Numbered from the stretch's first letter, positions 9,286-18,932 are shown. The stretch is 64,000 bases of DNA from Acidobacteriota bacterium (GCA_025463135.1 JAOAPY010000037.1:49255-113254), one strand, 5' to 3'. The notes: generated from the letters alone by a model not told the origin. Numbers and translations: made by a program.

Positions 9286-10692
9286 ATGAGAAGAAAATTA
9301 ATAATGACGATTCTGGCGCTCAGCCTGTCGGCGAATAGCGCCGTGGCCCAAAAGAAATACCAGCGTCCGCCTGTCAACACGCCCGACACATTTCGCGGAG
9401 CCGATTCTGCTTCGCCTGATCAGACTTCGATCGGTGACCTGAAGTGGTTTGAGGTTTTCAAAGATGAAGACCTGCAAAAGCTCGTCAGAACAGCAATGAC
9501 TCAGAACTACGACCTGCGCGCTGCTTTGGCGCGAATTAATGCAGCGCGCGCCAATCTTGGTCTCGCACGATCCGATCAGTTTCCGCAGTTTGAAGCCAGC
9601 TCTGACCTTACAACTACGCGCACATCCAGAAACGGACAGTTAGGCGGCTCCAATCAGGGCGGTCGAACTCGCAGTTTTGGCAGCGCCCTCCTGAATCTCC
9701 TTAATTTTGAGATAGACGTTTGGGGTCGATTGCGCCAGCAAACCAAAGCCGCGCGCGCAGAGTTGCAAGCTTCAGAGGAAGACCGGAAGGCGGTGATGAC
9801 AACTGTTGTGAGTGATGTCTCAACGGGATACTTCAGTCTGCTCGAGCTCGACAGCGAACTTGATATCGACAAGCATACGCTCTCTACTCGCGAGGACTCG
9901 CTAAGGCTCATCAAGCTGCGCCAGCAAGGTGGCGTGGCGACAATGTTGGATGTTCGTCAGGCAGAGGAATTGGTTTATCAGGCGTCCGAAACAATTCCGG
10001 ATACTGAACGAGCAATCGAGCAGACGGAGAACCAGATCAATTTGCTTCTGGGCAATAACCCGGGACCGATTTCGCGCGGCCGGTCTCTGACTCAACAACA
10101 GGAACCACCAGCAGTGCCCGCCGGTTTGCCTTCTTCATTGCTCGAGCGTCGTCCGGACATTCGCGCCGCGGAGCAGAACCTTGTGGCTCAGCACGCACTT
10201 GTCTATGCGGCCAAGGCCGCTTACTTTCCTCGCATTAGTTTGACCGGCCTGCTGGGTTTTCAAAGCAATCAGCTTTCGAATCTCTTCACTGGTCCCAGCG
10301 GCGTGTGGACTTTCGTGCCGCAGATCACGCAGCCGATATTTACCGCCGGCCGGCTTAAATCAAACGTGAAGTTTGCGAAGGCGCAACAGGAATTCGCGTT
10401 GGTTCAGTATCAGCAAACGATTCAGACCGCCTTCCGCGAAGTGTCGGATGCACTGGTCCAATACCGTAGAGTGAAAGAGATTCGCACGCAGCAGGAGCTG
10501 TTGGTGACCACGCTGCGCGACCGAGCGCGGCTGGCTTATTTGAGGTATCAGGGTGGGGTGGACACCCTGCTCGATGCCCTCGATGCCGATCGCGATCTAT
10601 TTAATGCGGAGTTGAGCCTGACTCAGACCAGGCGCAACGAGTTACTGTCGCTGGTCCAACTCTACAAAGCGCTGGGCGGCGGCTGGCAATGA
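9286..10692 (+). CDS. outer-membrane efflux channel, TolC/NodT (OprM-like) family
   Basis: A 468-residue outer-membrane factor. The N terminus is a type I signal peptide (MRRKLIMTILALSLSANSAVAQ). There is no lipobox cysteine, unlike many OprM/NodT relatives, so the mature protein is probably not lipidated. Two homologous outer-membrane efflux halves follow, with the conserved LLERRPDIRAAEQNL start of the second half and ISLTGLLGFQSN in the barrel region. It completes the tripartite efflux operon as the trans-periplasmic duct. The 82-bp gap after the pump gene contains no terminator, supporting co-transcription. An internal ATG at 9304 would shorten the signal peptide and is less likely. Confidence 0.93.
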   Translation: MRRKLIMTILALSLSANSAVAQKKYQRPPVNTPDTFRGADSASPDQTSIGDLKWFEVFKDEDLQKLVRTAMTQNYDLRAALARINAARANLGLARSDQFPQFEASSDLTTTRTSRNGQLGGSNQGGRTRSFGSALLNLLNFEIDVWGRLRQQTKAARAELQASEEDRKAVMTTVVSDVSTGYFSLLELDSELDIDKHTLSTREDSLRLIKLRQQGGVATMLDVRQAEELVYQASETIPDTERAIEQTENQINLLLGNNPGPISRGRSLTQQQEPPAVPAGLPSSLLERRPDIRAAEQNLVAQHALVYAAKAAYFPRISLTGLLGFQSNQLSNLFTGPSGVWTFVPQITQPIFTAGRLKSNVKFAKAQQEFALVQYQQTIQTAFREVSDALVQYRRVKEIRTQQELLVTTLRDRARLAYLRYQGGVDTLLDALDADRDLFNAELSLTQTRRNELLSLVQLYKALGGGWQ

Positions 10693-10759
10693 TCGATCCC
10701 TAAGAGGCCACGGTGTCTATTATTTATGGCGGAGAAAAACAGCATGAGTAAGAATTTGA

Positions 10760-11770
10760 ATGACTATGACCGGGATGATCATGGCGAAGAATTGCACCCA
10801 TATTGATCTGACTGACGCTGCTACACCCCTCAGCGAAGGCTGCGCAGAGTGTCTACGGACTGGGGACGATTGGGTGCATCTGCGTCTTTGCCTTACCTGT
10901 GGACATGTTGGTTGTTGCGATGATTCCGCAAACAAACATGCCACGGCGCACTTTCATGCAATGGGTCATCCGGTTATCGAATCGCTCGAGCCGGGCGAGG
11001 CTTGGCGCTGGTGCTACGTTGACGAAATTCTCTTTCCATCCGAGGACGGTGTGATGAAGTCGTATCCAGCAGAAAATCATAACGTGGCGCCTGGCTATAT
11101 TCGATCACCGAATATTTCGAGCGAAGAGAATACGCCTGCGTGGCGTCAGTCTCTGCCATTGGTCGGCGATATAGCCGCGGGGGTCCGCAGTGGAGGAATG
11201 TTCAAATCAATTTGCCGGCGTGTGCGCCGGTGCAATAAGAAAAACCTGGAACCGACAATCGAATTGGCCGTGGAAATTGCTCGTGAAGGCAGAGAGGGTC
11301 GGCGCATTGGGACGCTCTTTACTTTTGGTGACGCTGATCGAGTGCTGGCGCGCTCGCGTCCGCTGATTCTTGACCCCTTGGCGGGGCACCCCGATCAGTC
11401 GCGAGAGATCAGAGACCCAAATCTTCGCGGGACCATAAAGGAACTCGCGCAGCTTGACGGCGCCTTTGTGGTTTCGGATCAAGGCATCGTCGTCTCGGCC
11501 TGTCGTTATCTTGACGCGATGGCTTCTGACGTGGTGTTGCCATATGGCATGGCCAGTCGTCATCTGGCGGGGGCTTCGATCTCGCAGGTGACGGACGCAG
11601 TGGCGATAGTCGTTTCTGAAAGCTCGATGGTGAGAGTTTTCGATGACGGCAGACTAGTGGCTGAAATCATTCCCGAACTGTGGTTGATGGACCACTACAA
11701 TGTGCAGCTATCCCAGCCTTACGAGGAAGAGCGCCTGGGTGACCTGGCTGTGATTACAGCCAAACCATGA
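10760..11770 (+). CDS. UBP-type zinc finger fused to a diadenylate-cyclase-like (DisA_N/DacZ-like) domain
   Basis: A 336-residue soluble protein. Residues 12-90 are a UBP-type zinc finger: C12/H14, C28xxC31, C44xxC47, GCC around 51-53, then spaced histidines H60-H70. Residues about 165-310 resemble a DisA_N diadenylate cyclase. They start with EIAREGREGRRIGTLFTFGD, carry the DGA motif (233-235), then SRHLAGASIS (266-275) where bacterial DacA has the G-T-R-H-R form, then DAVAIVVSES (279-288) and a basic/acidic tail. The EGREG-R-IGT start resembles the archaeal DacZ group. If active it would make c-di-AMP from ATP. The start is uncertain: several in-frame ATGs occur (10760-10781), and a 20-codon frame with a GGAG site begins at 10744 and overlaps the gene, perhaps as a leader. 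Confidence 0.7.
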   Translation: MTMTGMIMAKNCTHIDLTDAATPLSEGCAECLRTGDDWVHLRLCLTCGHVGCCDDSANKHATAHFHAMGHPVIESLEPGEAWRWCYVDEILFPSEDGVMKSYPAENHNVAPGYIRSPNISSEENTPAWRQSLPLVGDIAAGVRSGGMFKSICRRVRRCNKKNLEPTIELAVEIAREGREGRRIGTLFTFGDADRVLARSRPLILDPLAGHPDQSREIRDPNLRGTIKELAQLDGAFVVSDQGIVVSACRYLDAMASDVVLPYGMASRHLAGASISQVTDAVAIVVSESSMVRVFDDGRLVAEIIPELWLMDHYNVQLSQPYEEERLGDLAVITAKP

Positions 11771-11780
11771 TATTTGGCAG

Positions 11781-11803
11781 CCCTCTCAATCAGAAGAGGG
11801 TTT
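11781..11803 (+). terminator. weak hairpin terminator after the zinc-finger/DAC gene
   Basis: CCCTCT (11781-11786) pairs with AGAGGG (11795-11800), followed by TTT. The stem is short and the T run is only three bases, so termination may be partial. Confidence 0.4.
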
Positions 11804-11865
11804 CATGCCATTGTCGGAGGCTCCGAAATTCTCTTGAGGTTTACGGCTGAGATAAAAAGAATCAT

Positions 11866-12510
11866 CTAGCTTTGCGTCTCTATTGACTCTCGTAATCCCA
11901 GATATTCTCTGCCCCGTTTGGTGATTCGGACATGTTGATACAAATCGCCCTTCTTTTCACGAATCCCGCCTATCGTCTGCCCTTCGACCATTTCAATGAG
12001 ATCTAACGATCGCAACCGTCGTAGTTCGGTATGCAAAAGTTTCTCATCGTAGTCACTATTGATCTGATAAGGTGACGATCTCTCGGCTAACTTCTCAAGC
12101 CGCTTCAACTCTGATTGAGTCACAAAATAGCTGAGCAGAAACTGAAGCGATTTGATTTCGTCCTTTTGCTTGCTTTGCTCTTTTTGAACTTCACGAACTT
12201 TGAAGTCGATACCCTTGCCAGAGATAGAAAGAGTGTCCAGCGTCCCGATCAAAACTGAGTTGAAAAATAAAAGCGCGGCCAGAATGATGGCGTCGGTTGT
12301 GCCAAACTTATTGCCTCCTATCAAACCAAATGGAATTGCCGCCAGATATGCCAGACTAAGGATAGTAATTAAAACAGTGACGATCAGCGCCATCCAGTTC
12401 CTTATCACTTCTGGTAGCGCCAACTTTTTCACACCAGACTGAGTCCTGCTTTCTGGTGTGTCGCTATCGACCTCTTCGTTTCGCTTAGTGGCAGTTGTAG
12501 AGTTTTTCAT
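11866..12510 (-). CDS. membrane protein with C-terminal winged-helix-like domain (hypothetical)
   Basis: A 214-residue protein of no recognised family. It has a polar N-terminal tail (1-35), then two transmembrane helices: about 38-62 (MALIVTVLITILSLAYLAAIPFGL) and 72-92 (AIILAALLFFNSVLIGTL). A charged coiled-coil stretch follows (about 100-150, KVREVQKEQSKQKDEIKS). The C terminus looks like a winged helix (LLHTELRRLRSLDLIEM ... HVRITKRGREYLGL), similar in pattern to MarR/PadR-type domains. This suggests a membrane-tethered DNA-binding or protein-binding module. It converges with the upstream zinc-finger/DAC gene, and no partner is evident. Confidence 0.7.
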   Translation of the reverse strand: MKNSTTATKRNEEVDSDTPESRTQSGVKKLALPEVIRNWMALIVTVLITILSLAYLAAIPFGLIGGNKFGTTDAIILAALLFFNSVLIGTLDTLSISGKGIDFKVREVQKEQSKQKDEIKSLQFLLSYFVTQSELKRLEKLAERSSPYQINSDYDEKLLHTELRRLRSLDLIEMVEGQTIGGIREKKGDLYQHVRITKRGREYLGLRESIETQS

Positions 12511-13114
12511 GGTTCATCTCGCAAAGAGTTAGACTCCAAAACAAGCATTGAACGATCAGAGGGCCCCCCTGGTCACGCGAATGATGCGGCTTATGCATGT
12601 AGCCCTGACATCACCAGCCGCAAGCAGCGATCAAGTCTGCCTTTCCCATACAGTCTGAGGACGTGCTCGACCACCGTCATGCCTTCTTCCAATACCTCCT
12701 CGCGACTGGTTGCGGCTGGTTGCGGCTGAAGGCCCAACGCCGAAAAGAAGAACCGCGGTTGCAACGGAAAGGCCAGTCGAGTGGGGGGTATCTTACCTGA
12801 TCGACCAAAGATCACTACAACTAAAGCTTGATAGCGGACCCCACCTTTTGGATCATCACGCGGGTTGTGACTTCTGTTAGACTCCGTCCCCGCCTGACTT
12901 CTGATTTTACGGCCTCAGGGTCTCGGATTCCTGCAACGTTGCGATCTGAACATCGATCGCTGATGCGGCAGCTTTTGAACCCGACTGGACTCCTTATTTC
13001 AGCGTAAGAATCTTTAGTATTAGCTATTGCAGAGTGGGCTCGTGTGTTTGCCCACCCGAGGGACTGGTCAATACAAATCAAGCAACGGTTTTCGCATGCG
13101 GAGGGTTTGAGTCT
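12511..13114. other. gene-poor spacer upstream of the TonB-dependent receptor
   Basis: No convincing gene. Two short minus-strand frames (12591-12815 and 12821-13081) lack ribosome binding sites and domain-like sequence. The first contains a helix-like segment, REEVLEEGMTVVEHVLRLYG, and might be a gene relic. A short tandem duplication of GTTGCGGCTG occurs near 12710. Confidence 0.35.
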
Positions 13115-16100
13115 ATGCGCAGATCAACTCAATTGTGTTTGTTCTTTCTGCTCTTGTCAGCTTCGTCGACCGTTTTTGGCCAGAGCAACTACGCGAGTCT
13201 GAGCGGCACGGTTTTCGATCCGCAACAGAATGTGATTCCAGGGGTCACCGTGCAAATCACGTCAGAAAGCACGCGCGCATCACGTCAAATCACCAGCAAT
13301 GAACAGGGAATATTTCAACTGACGGGGTTGCTGCCCGGAGACTACAAGCTATCTGTGCAGGCCACGGGATTCGCTCTGCTCACCCGGAACGTTACGCTGG
13401 AAGTAGGACAGCAGTTGACTCTTGATGTCAGCCTCAAGCTCTCGTCTCTAAGTACCAGCGTGGACGTCAAGACCGACACGGCAATCGTGCTGCGCACTAC
13501 TGATGCGAGCGTCGGAGAAGTCGTCGAGCCCACTTCTATTCGCAACCTGCCGCTCAACGGTCGCATGCTGATTGATCTGGTGCTCACGGTGCCTGGCGCG
13601 CACGAAAGTCACGGGGCGCAGGCTGGTGATATGAGTCCGCTCTACTGGCGACCCGGTCAAAGGTCGGCGGTCAGTATCGGAGGGAATCGCCCGAACGCCA
13701 ACTACTTCCTGCTCGATGGGGCCACCAATACCGATCCAACGTTCAATACGCTCAACTTTAGTCCTTCACCCGACAGCGTACAGGAATTCAGGGTACAAAC
13801 CGGAAGCTATACCGCCGAGATGGGGGGAGCCGGCGGCGGCCAGATCAACATCGTCACGCGGACCGGCGCCAACCAGTTCCACGGAACCGGCTACGACTTC
13901 CTGCGCAATGGCGCTCTTGACGCCAGGTCATTTAACGAGATGGATACGACCAATCACCTGGTGCAAAACAATTTTGGCGCGTCGCTTGGTGGTCCGATCG
14001 TTCGCAACAAGAGCTTTTTCTTCTTTAACTACGAGGCGCTGCGACATACCAAGTCTGACACAATGATTAGTACTGTGCCCACTCTGGACGAGATCAATGG
14101 CGACTTCAGCATGAGTGGCGCGACTGTCTACAATCCGTTTAGCTCGCATGCGAATCCGAACTTTGATCCAACAAAACCAATCAGTCCCGGCAATCCTCAA
14201 AATATTCGCGATCCTTTTCCCGGCAATGTCATTCCTCAGAATCTGATTGATTCAAAAGCGGCGTCGTTCCTGCGCCAGTACATTCCCCGGCCGAACATGG
14301 ACATGGGCATGAACGGTTGCGGCATGACGATGATGGGCGTGCCAACGGTAGTTGGCGCCGGCACCGACTGTAATAACTTTCTCGACGTCCGCAATGAACA
14401 CCATGTAACGGATCAAGCGACGATTCGATTTGACCAGATGCTCAAGCGCGGGGACAGCCTGTTCGCGCGCTATTCCTTCAGTAAGGAAAAGGGCTTCATG
14501 CCTCAGAACCTGCCGGGCTTTGGCGCTCTTCATGACAATCTTTCACAACACGGCAGCATCGGGTGGAACCGGATCATCAGTCCGAACGTGGTGAACATGG
14601 CGGCGATTACTTTTTCGCGATTATCGATGCACCGCTCATCCGAGAATAGCGAAAGCAACGACATTGTTTCGCAACTTGGGATTCAAGGGGTAGGGTTCGG
14701 CGGCAAGGGTGCGTTTGGAGCGCCATGGTTCAATGTGCAGGGCTACTCCGGCATGGGCGACACGTTCCTCGCCACGCCGATGCACGCCTGGGACACCGTG
14801 CTCGAGGCGCGCGATTCGTTGAACTGGCAAGTTGGCCGCCACAGCCTGAAGTTCGGCGGCAGCTTCAGGTATTACATCTGGCCCATGTGGGGTTTCTTTC
14901 AAAACCGCGGCTACTATCAGTTCACGAATGGGTTCACGACGCGAACGGCAACCAACGACGGCACCGGATCGGCTCTCGCCAGTTTCTTACTGGGATTGCC
15001 GGCGGTGAAACAGCGCCAGGCCGGGGTCCCCCAAATGCAGCTCCGCCAGTGGTATGCGGATGGTTTCGTCCAGGACAGTTTCCAGATGAGTCGGAACACC
15101 ACTGTCCAAATCGGAGTACGTTACGAGTTCATGAGTCCGCTTCGCGACATTCGTTACGCCAACACCAACCTGACCTTCGTCAACGGCACGCCTTTCGTTT
15201 TCATCGGCGGCCAGCAGGGTTTTCCAAACGGCTTGACGACCCCGAACAAGCTTAACTTCGCGCCACGCGCCGGCATTTCGCACAGCATTCCCAATCATGG
15301 ACTTGTGTTCCATGCGGCCTTTGGCATCTTCTTTACGCCCGTGGACATGAATACCTGGTGCAACCAGCGGCATAACGTTCCTTATGTCTTTCCGGAAACG
15401 CAGCAGAGCGACAACTTCACTCCGGCGGCCGGCATTGTGGCCAGTCACTTCAATTTCGGCCCGGCGGTTCTCGGTACGACCACCGTCAGCTTCGCCGCCG
15501 TTGAACAGAACGCGCCGCCCCAGTACATCCAGCAATGGAGTGGATCAATTGAGAAGAGCCTCGGTCGAGAGATGACGCTGGAACTTGGCTACCTGGGATC
15601 GCATGGAGTGCACTTGCAGCGCAGTCACCTGATTAACAACGCAGCGCCGGGTCCGGGCGCAATCGGACCACGCCGCCCCTTCAAGACACTGAGCTTCCTG
15701 CCGGGCATGGTCCTGCCAAATAACATTACGATTGCCAACACTACCTTTCCCGTAAGTGGCATCAACCTGCTGGAGAATTCGGCGCAGAGTTGGTACGAGG
15801 CGGGCTACGTAAATGTGCGCCGCCGTCTGGCTAAGGGCTGGTCGTTTCTCGCCAATTACACTTATGCAAAGAGTCTCAGCGATGCTCCTGACTTCCGTTC
15901 ACCCATGTTCGAGTCTGCCGCGCCGCAAAACAACGCGAATCTAAGACTGGAAAAAGCGCCCGCTTGCGATGTGCGCCATCGCTTCGCCGCGAGTTCCGTG
16001 TACGACATCCCCGGCTGGAAGAAATCCGGTCTCATCGGCGCGGTAACCAGAAACTGGCGTCTGTCCACCATCTATCAGGCACAGTCGGGCTTTCCCTTTA

Positions 16101-16504
16101 CCATCTCGGTGTTCGGCGATACGGCAAACGCCGGCACGCTTCTCGGTGAAAACCCAATCCGCGCGAATTATACCGGCCAGCCCATCTTCAGTACCGGCAC
16201 ACGTACGGCTGCTGCGTGGTTCAATCCTGCGGCGTTTACTACACCCGCGGCGTTTACATTCGGCAACGTTGGACGAAACTCGGTCTATGGCCCAGGCATG
16301 CAGACCCTGGACCTCGCCCTGCAGCGTGAGTTCGCGGTGACCGAGACTGTCAAGGTCCAGATTCGCGCGGAGGCATTCAACGCGCTCAACCACACGAATC
16401 TTGGCACACCAAACCGGTTCGTAAACACGCCACAATTTGGCACCATAACGGAAGCGGCCACGCCAGGACGCGAGATTCAACTGGGTCTGCGGATCTCTTT
16501 CTGA
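13115..16504 (+). CDS. TonB-dependent receptor with N-terminal carboxypeptidase-regulatory domain (Oar-like)
   Basis: About 1129 residues. A signal peptide (MRRSTQLCLFFLLLSASSTVFG) is followed by a CarboxypepD_reg/Cna-B-like beta-sandwich (about 25-115, ASLSGTVFDPQQNVIPGVTV). A TonB plug domain comes next (IRNLPLNGRMLIDLVLTVPG). A long outer-membrane beta barrel ends in the canonical terminal phenylalanine (LGLRISF). This architecture is hugely expanded in Acidobacteriota and is thought to take up glycans, peptides or metal chelates across the outer membrane using TonB energy. GGAGGG sits about ten bases before ATG 13115; the open frame extends upstream to 13034 but without a signal peptide. 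A methionine-rich segment around 14291-14345 (NMDMGMNGCGMTMMG) is unusual. Confidence 0.92.
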   Translation: MRRSTQLCLFFLLLSASSTVFGQSNYASLSGTVFDPQQNVIPGVTVQITSESTRASRQITSNEQGIFQLTGLLPGDYKLSVQATGFALLTRNVTLEVGQQLTLDVSLKLSSLSTSVDVKTDTAIVLRTTDASVGEVVEPTSIRNLPLNGRMLIDLVLTVPGAHESHGAQAGDMSPLYWRPGQRSAVSIGGNRPNANYFLLDGATNTDPTFNTLNFSPSPDSVQEFRVQTGSYTAEMGGAGGGQINIVTRTGANQFHGTGYDFLRNGALDARSFNEMDTTNHLVQNNFGASLGGPIVRNKSFFFFNYEALRHTKSDTMISTVPTLDEINGDFSMSGATVYNPFSSHANPNFDPTKPISPGNPQNIRDPFPGNVIPQNLIDSKAASFLRQYIPRPNMDMGMNGCGMTMMGVPTVVGAGTDCNNFLDVRNEHHVTDQATIRFDQMLKRGDSLFARYSFSKEKGFMPQNLPGFGALHDNLSQHGSIGWNRIISPNVVNMAAITFSRLSMHRSSENSESNDIVSQLGIQGVGFGGKGAFGAPWFNVQGYSGMGDTFLATPMHAWDTVLEARDSLNWQVGRHSLKFGGSFRYYIWPMWGFFQNRGYYQFTNGFTTRTATNDGTGSALASFLLGLPAVKQRQAGVPQMQLRQWYADGFVQDSFQMSRNTTVQIGVRYEFMSPLRDIRYANTNLTFVNGTPFVFIGGQQGFPNGLTTPNKLNFAPRAGISHSIPNHGLVFHAAFGIFFTPVDMNTWCNQRHNVPYVFPETQQSDNFTPAAGIVASHFNFGPAVLGTTTVSFAAVEQNAPPQYIQQWSGSIEKSLGREMTLELGYLGSHGVHLQRSHLINNAAPGPGAIGPRRPFKTLSFLPGMVLPNNITIANTTFPVSGINLLENSAQSWYEAGYVNVRRRLAKGWSFLANYTYAKSLSDAPDFRSPMFESAAPQNNANLRLEKAPACDVRHRFAASSVYDIPGWKKSGLIGAVTRNWRLSTIYQAQSGFPFTISVFGDTANAGTLLGENPIRANYTGQPIFSTGTRTAAAWFNPAAFTTPAAFTFGNVGRNSVYGPGMQTLDLALQREFAVTETVKVQIRAEAFNALNHTNLGTPNRFVNTPQFGTITEAATPGREIQLGLRISF

Positions 16505-16732
16505 GCTAGTTGCCCACTTTGGTTTTTGTAACGCCCGGTTCTTTCAATAATCACGATTACTACATCATAATTCCTAAGGTTTTTTACCAACGCATGCTTG
16601 AGTGAAGGATCCGGTTGCTACCGCTCCCGGTTTTGTAACGATGGCCAATGGGAAATGCGTCTTACTAAATCAACCTGCACCACTACCCTTCTTGATGTGC
16701 GAATCAGTTCGCTCCGATCACCATGATAAGAT

Positions 16733-18223
16733 ATGCGCTCGCTGATTTTCGCACCCGATCGGAATCACATTCTCAATATTAATAATCAAAGTTTTGATGT
16801 AATGATCATCGGCGCGGGCGCCGCCGGTCTGGCCGCCGCGCGTGATCTCAGCGTCGCGGGCCGCACGGTCATTATGCTGGAGGCGCGCGATCGCATTGGT
16901 GGCCGCATCTTCACTCTCAATGATCCTACCGTGCCGATTCCCATTGAACTCGGGGCTGAATTCGTGCACGGCAAACCGCTCGCAGTTTTGCACATTGCGC
17001 AAAAAGGTCACTTGCAGCTTTCCGAGGTGAGCGGGCGCCACTGGTATTTTGAGAATGGCAAACTCAGTAAGTCAGACCACTTCTGGGCAAAAATCGAAAG
17101 TCTAAATGAAAAGATGCAGTCCGCCGGCGCCGATCAATCTTTCAAAGATTATCTCTCCACACTGCCTGACGACGCAGAAACGCGGCGCGCCCGGGACATG
17201 GCAGTTCTATATGTCGAGGGTTTTCATGCAGCCAGGGTCGATCGCATCGGCATTCACGGTTTGATCAAAGCCAACGAAGCCGCCGAATCTATTGAAGGCA
17301 ACAAGTCATTTCGCTTTTTTGATGGATACAATGCGCTGGTGCATGTCCTGCAAACCGAAGCTGAAGCCCGCGGTACAACGATTCATCTAAATACCGTGGT
17401 GAAAGAAATTCGTCGGAGTGGCGAAGGCGTCGAAGCTGTCTGCGTCAGTGGCAATAGAGACAGGAGTAGAGACAGGAATAGAGACAGTTCATTTGCCGCC
17501 TCTCGCGTCATCATCACGCTGCCGTTGGGAGTACTGCAAACAAGTCCGGGCCAACCGGCGGCGGTGCGATTTATTCCTGAACTGCCGCCGGAGAAGCAAA
17601 CTGCCATTAACAATCTTGAAATGGGTCACGTGTTCAGAATTGTTCTTAGCTTTCGCGAACGTTTTTGGGAAACATTGCAGATCCGCGACCAGGATGGCAA
17701 CCGAGTGAATTTCGCGGATGCGGGATTCATTCACTGTCCCGACCTTCCGTTTCCGACCTGGTGGACTCAATTGCCGAATCGTGCGCCGGTTCTGATCGGC
17801 TGGGTTGGCGGACCAAGCGCGGATCGCATCAGTGCGGCCAGTACTTCGAGGCCTGATGTCGCCGACAGGACGGAAAGCCATCGCCTGCAGTCGGCTACCG
17901 CTGGTGGCGCGCCACTTGGCTCATTGGTTCTCGATCAGGCGATTGCCTCGCTCGCGCAGGTTTTTGATCTCTCGACTGAATACATACGCGACCAGTTGGC
18001 GGTTATTTACTTTCATGACTGGCAGCATGATCCGTTCTCACGCGGCGCCTACGCGTACGTTCCTGTTGGCGGACTCGACGATCAGAGTACCTTGTCGCAA
18101 CCGGTAGATGGCACTCTGTTCTTTGCCGGCGAAGCGACGAGTGTCGGCCACATCGGCACTGTTCATGGCGCGATCATGAGCGGCCAACGCGCCGCCAGGG
18201 AAGTCCTCGCAGCAAGTCGCTGA
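16733..18223 (+). CDS. flavin-containing amine oxidase (monoamine-oxidase-like)
   Basis: A 496-residue FAD enzyme. The N terminus has the dinucleotide-binding fold IIGAGAAGLAAARDL (about 26-40), E51 for the FAD ribose, and RIGGRIFT (55-62). The C terminus has the FAD-contacting FAGEATSVGHIGTVHGAIMSG. It should oxidise a primary or secondary amine, giving imine and hydrogen peroxide. Polyamine oxidases and amino-acid oxidases share this architecture, so the substrate is open. It has no signal peptide, though residues 1-22 before the Rossmann strand look like extra sequence. A 12-bp tandem repeat at 17455-17487 inserts an Arg/Asp-rich stretch (NRDRSRDRNRDS) just before a conserved strand. The 228-bp spacer before it holds nothing clear. 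Confidence 0.88.
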   Translation: MRSLIFAPDRNHILNINNQSFDVMIIGAGAAGLAAARDLSVAGRTVIMLEARDRIGGRIFTLNDPTVPIPIELGAEFVHGKPLAVLHIAQKGHLQLSEVSGRHWYFENGKLSKSDHFWAKIESLNEKMQSAGADQSFKDYLSTLPDDAETRRARDMAVLYVEGFHAARVDRIGIHGLIKANEAAESIEGNKSFRFFDGYNALVHVLQTEAEARGTTIHLNTVVKEIRRSGEGVEAVCVSGNRDRSRDRNRDSSFAASRVIITLPLGVLQTSPGQPAAVRFIPELPPEKQTAINNLEMGHVFRIVLSFRERFWETLQIRDQDGNRVNFADAGFIHCPDLPFPTWWTQLPNRAPVLIGWVGGPSADRISAASTSRPDVADRTESHRLQSATAGGAPLGSLVLDQAIASLAQVFDLSTEYIRDQLAVIYFHDWQHDPFSRGAYAYVPVGGLDDQSTLSQPVDGTLFFAGEATSVGHIGTVHGAIMSGQRAAREVLAASR

Positions 18224-18237
18224 GACAGCACACTGTT

Positions 18238-18795
18238 TCAGCGCGAGTCATCAGTCTTTTTCGCTTTAGAGAGTCTGATTGCGAAGTATGTAATCGTGTC
18301 CCACGAATTGTGAATGCCAACGAACAACAGAATCAGAGCCGCCAGGGCAACCAGGAAGAGATAGCGCTGTGGCTGCCTGGTGAGTAAACCGGCCCCGATC
18401 AGAACCAACACATAAGCGATAGGCGGGAGCACAATATGCCAGAGCCAGTCTTCGAATACCGGCTGGTAACGCGTCTGTCGTCGTGCCCGTCCAATGACTA
18501 TAACTCCATAAGCAATGCCTGCGATTCCACACGCGCCCAGGGCGAACGCGACACTCGATAGAGAATGCCAGGGAGCACTCAGAATTGCGGATACCAGCAG
18601 CACAGCGCAGAAATGAATTACTGTCGGGGTGCCGAAAGCGCTGATTTCTCGCTCCGTGCTTGGCTTTCCCGACTCTGAAATGAGTGCCATCACCACAAAC
18701 TGCAATCCAGTCAGCGCGGCGCCCGAGGAACCGACGATAACGTAAAAATTTTCCCATTCATGCAGTGCGCTAAGCGCTCGTGCTGCTTCTTCCAT
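18238..18795 (-). CDS. multi-spanning membrane protein, hypothetical
   Basis: About 185 residues from ATG 18795 (GAGGTC just upstream); an ATG at 18828 would add eleven residues. Five membrane helices are visible, the first in WENFYVIVGSSGAALTGLQFVVMALI and the last in YLFLVALAALILLFVGI. The loops are short and the C terminus is basic (SKAKKTDD). I recognise no named family. It converges with the amine oxidase gene, whose stop lies 12 bp away, so a shared operon is excluded. Confidence 0.75.
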   Translation of the reverse strand: MEEAARALSALHEWENFYVIVGSSGAALTGLQFVVMALISESGKPSTEREISAFGTPTVIHFCAVLLVSAILSAPWHSLSSVAFALGACGIAGIAYGVIVIGRARRQTRYQPVFEDWLWHIVLPPIAYVLVLIGAGLLTRQPQRYLFLVALAALILLFVGIHNSWDTITYFAIRLSKAKKTDDSR

Positions 18796-18932
18796 AGTTG
18801 ACCTCAATGAAATAAGGTCGTGAGTCATAATTGTCAATAACGAGGTTCGGATCTTCAAGGTGAATGTTGTGTCGAATCCAGGTCAATCCATGGGGCTGTC
18901 GCCCAACGCAGAACCTTGTTTCTCAAACCTGA

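Noticed and set aside
12591..13081. Two minus-strand frames upstream of the TonB receptor
   Set aside because: They have no ribosome binding sites or recognisable domains. At most the first is a gene relic.
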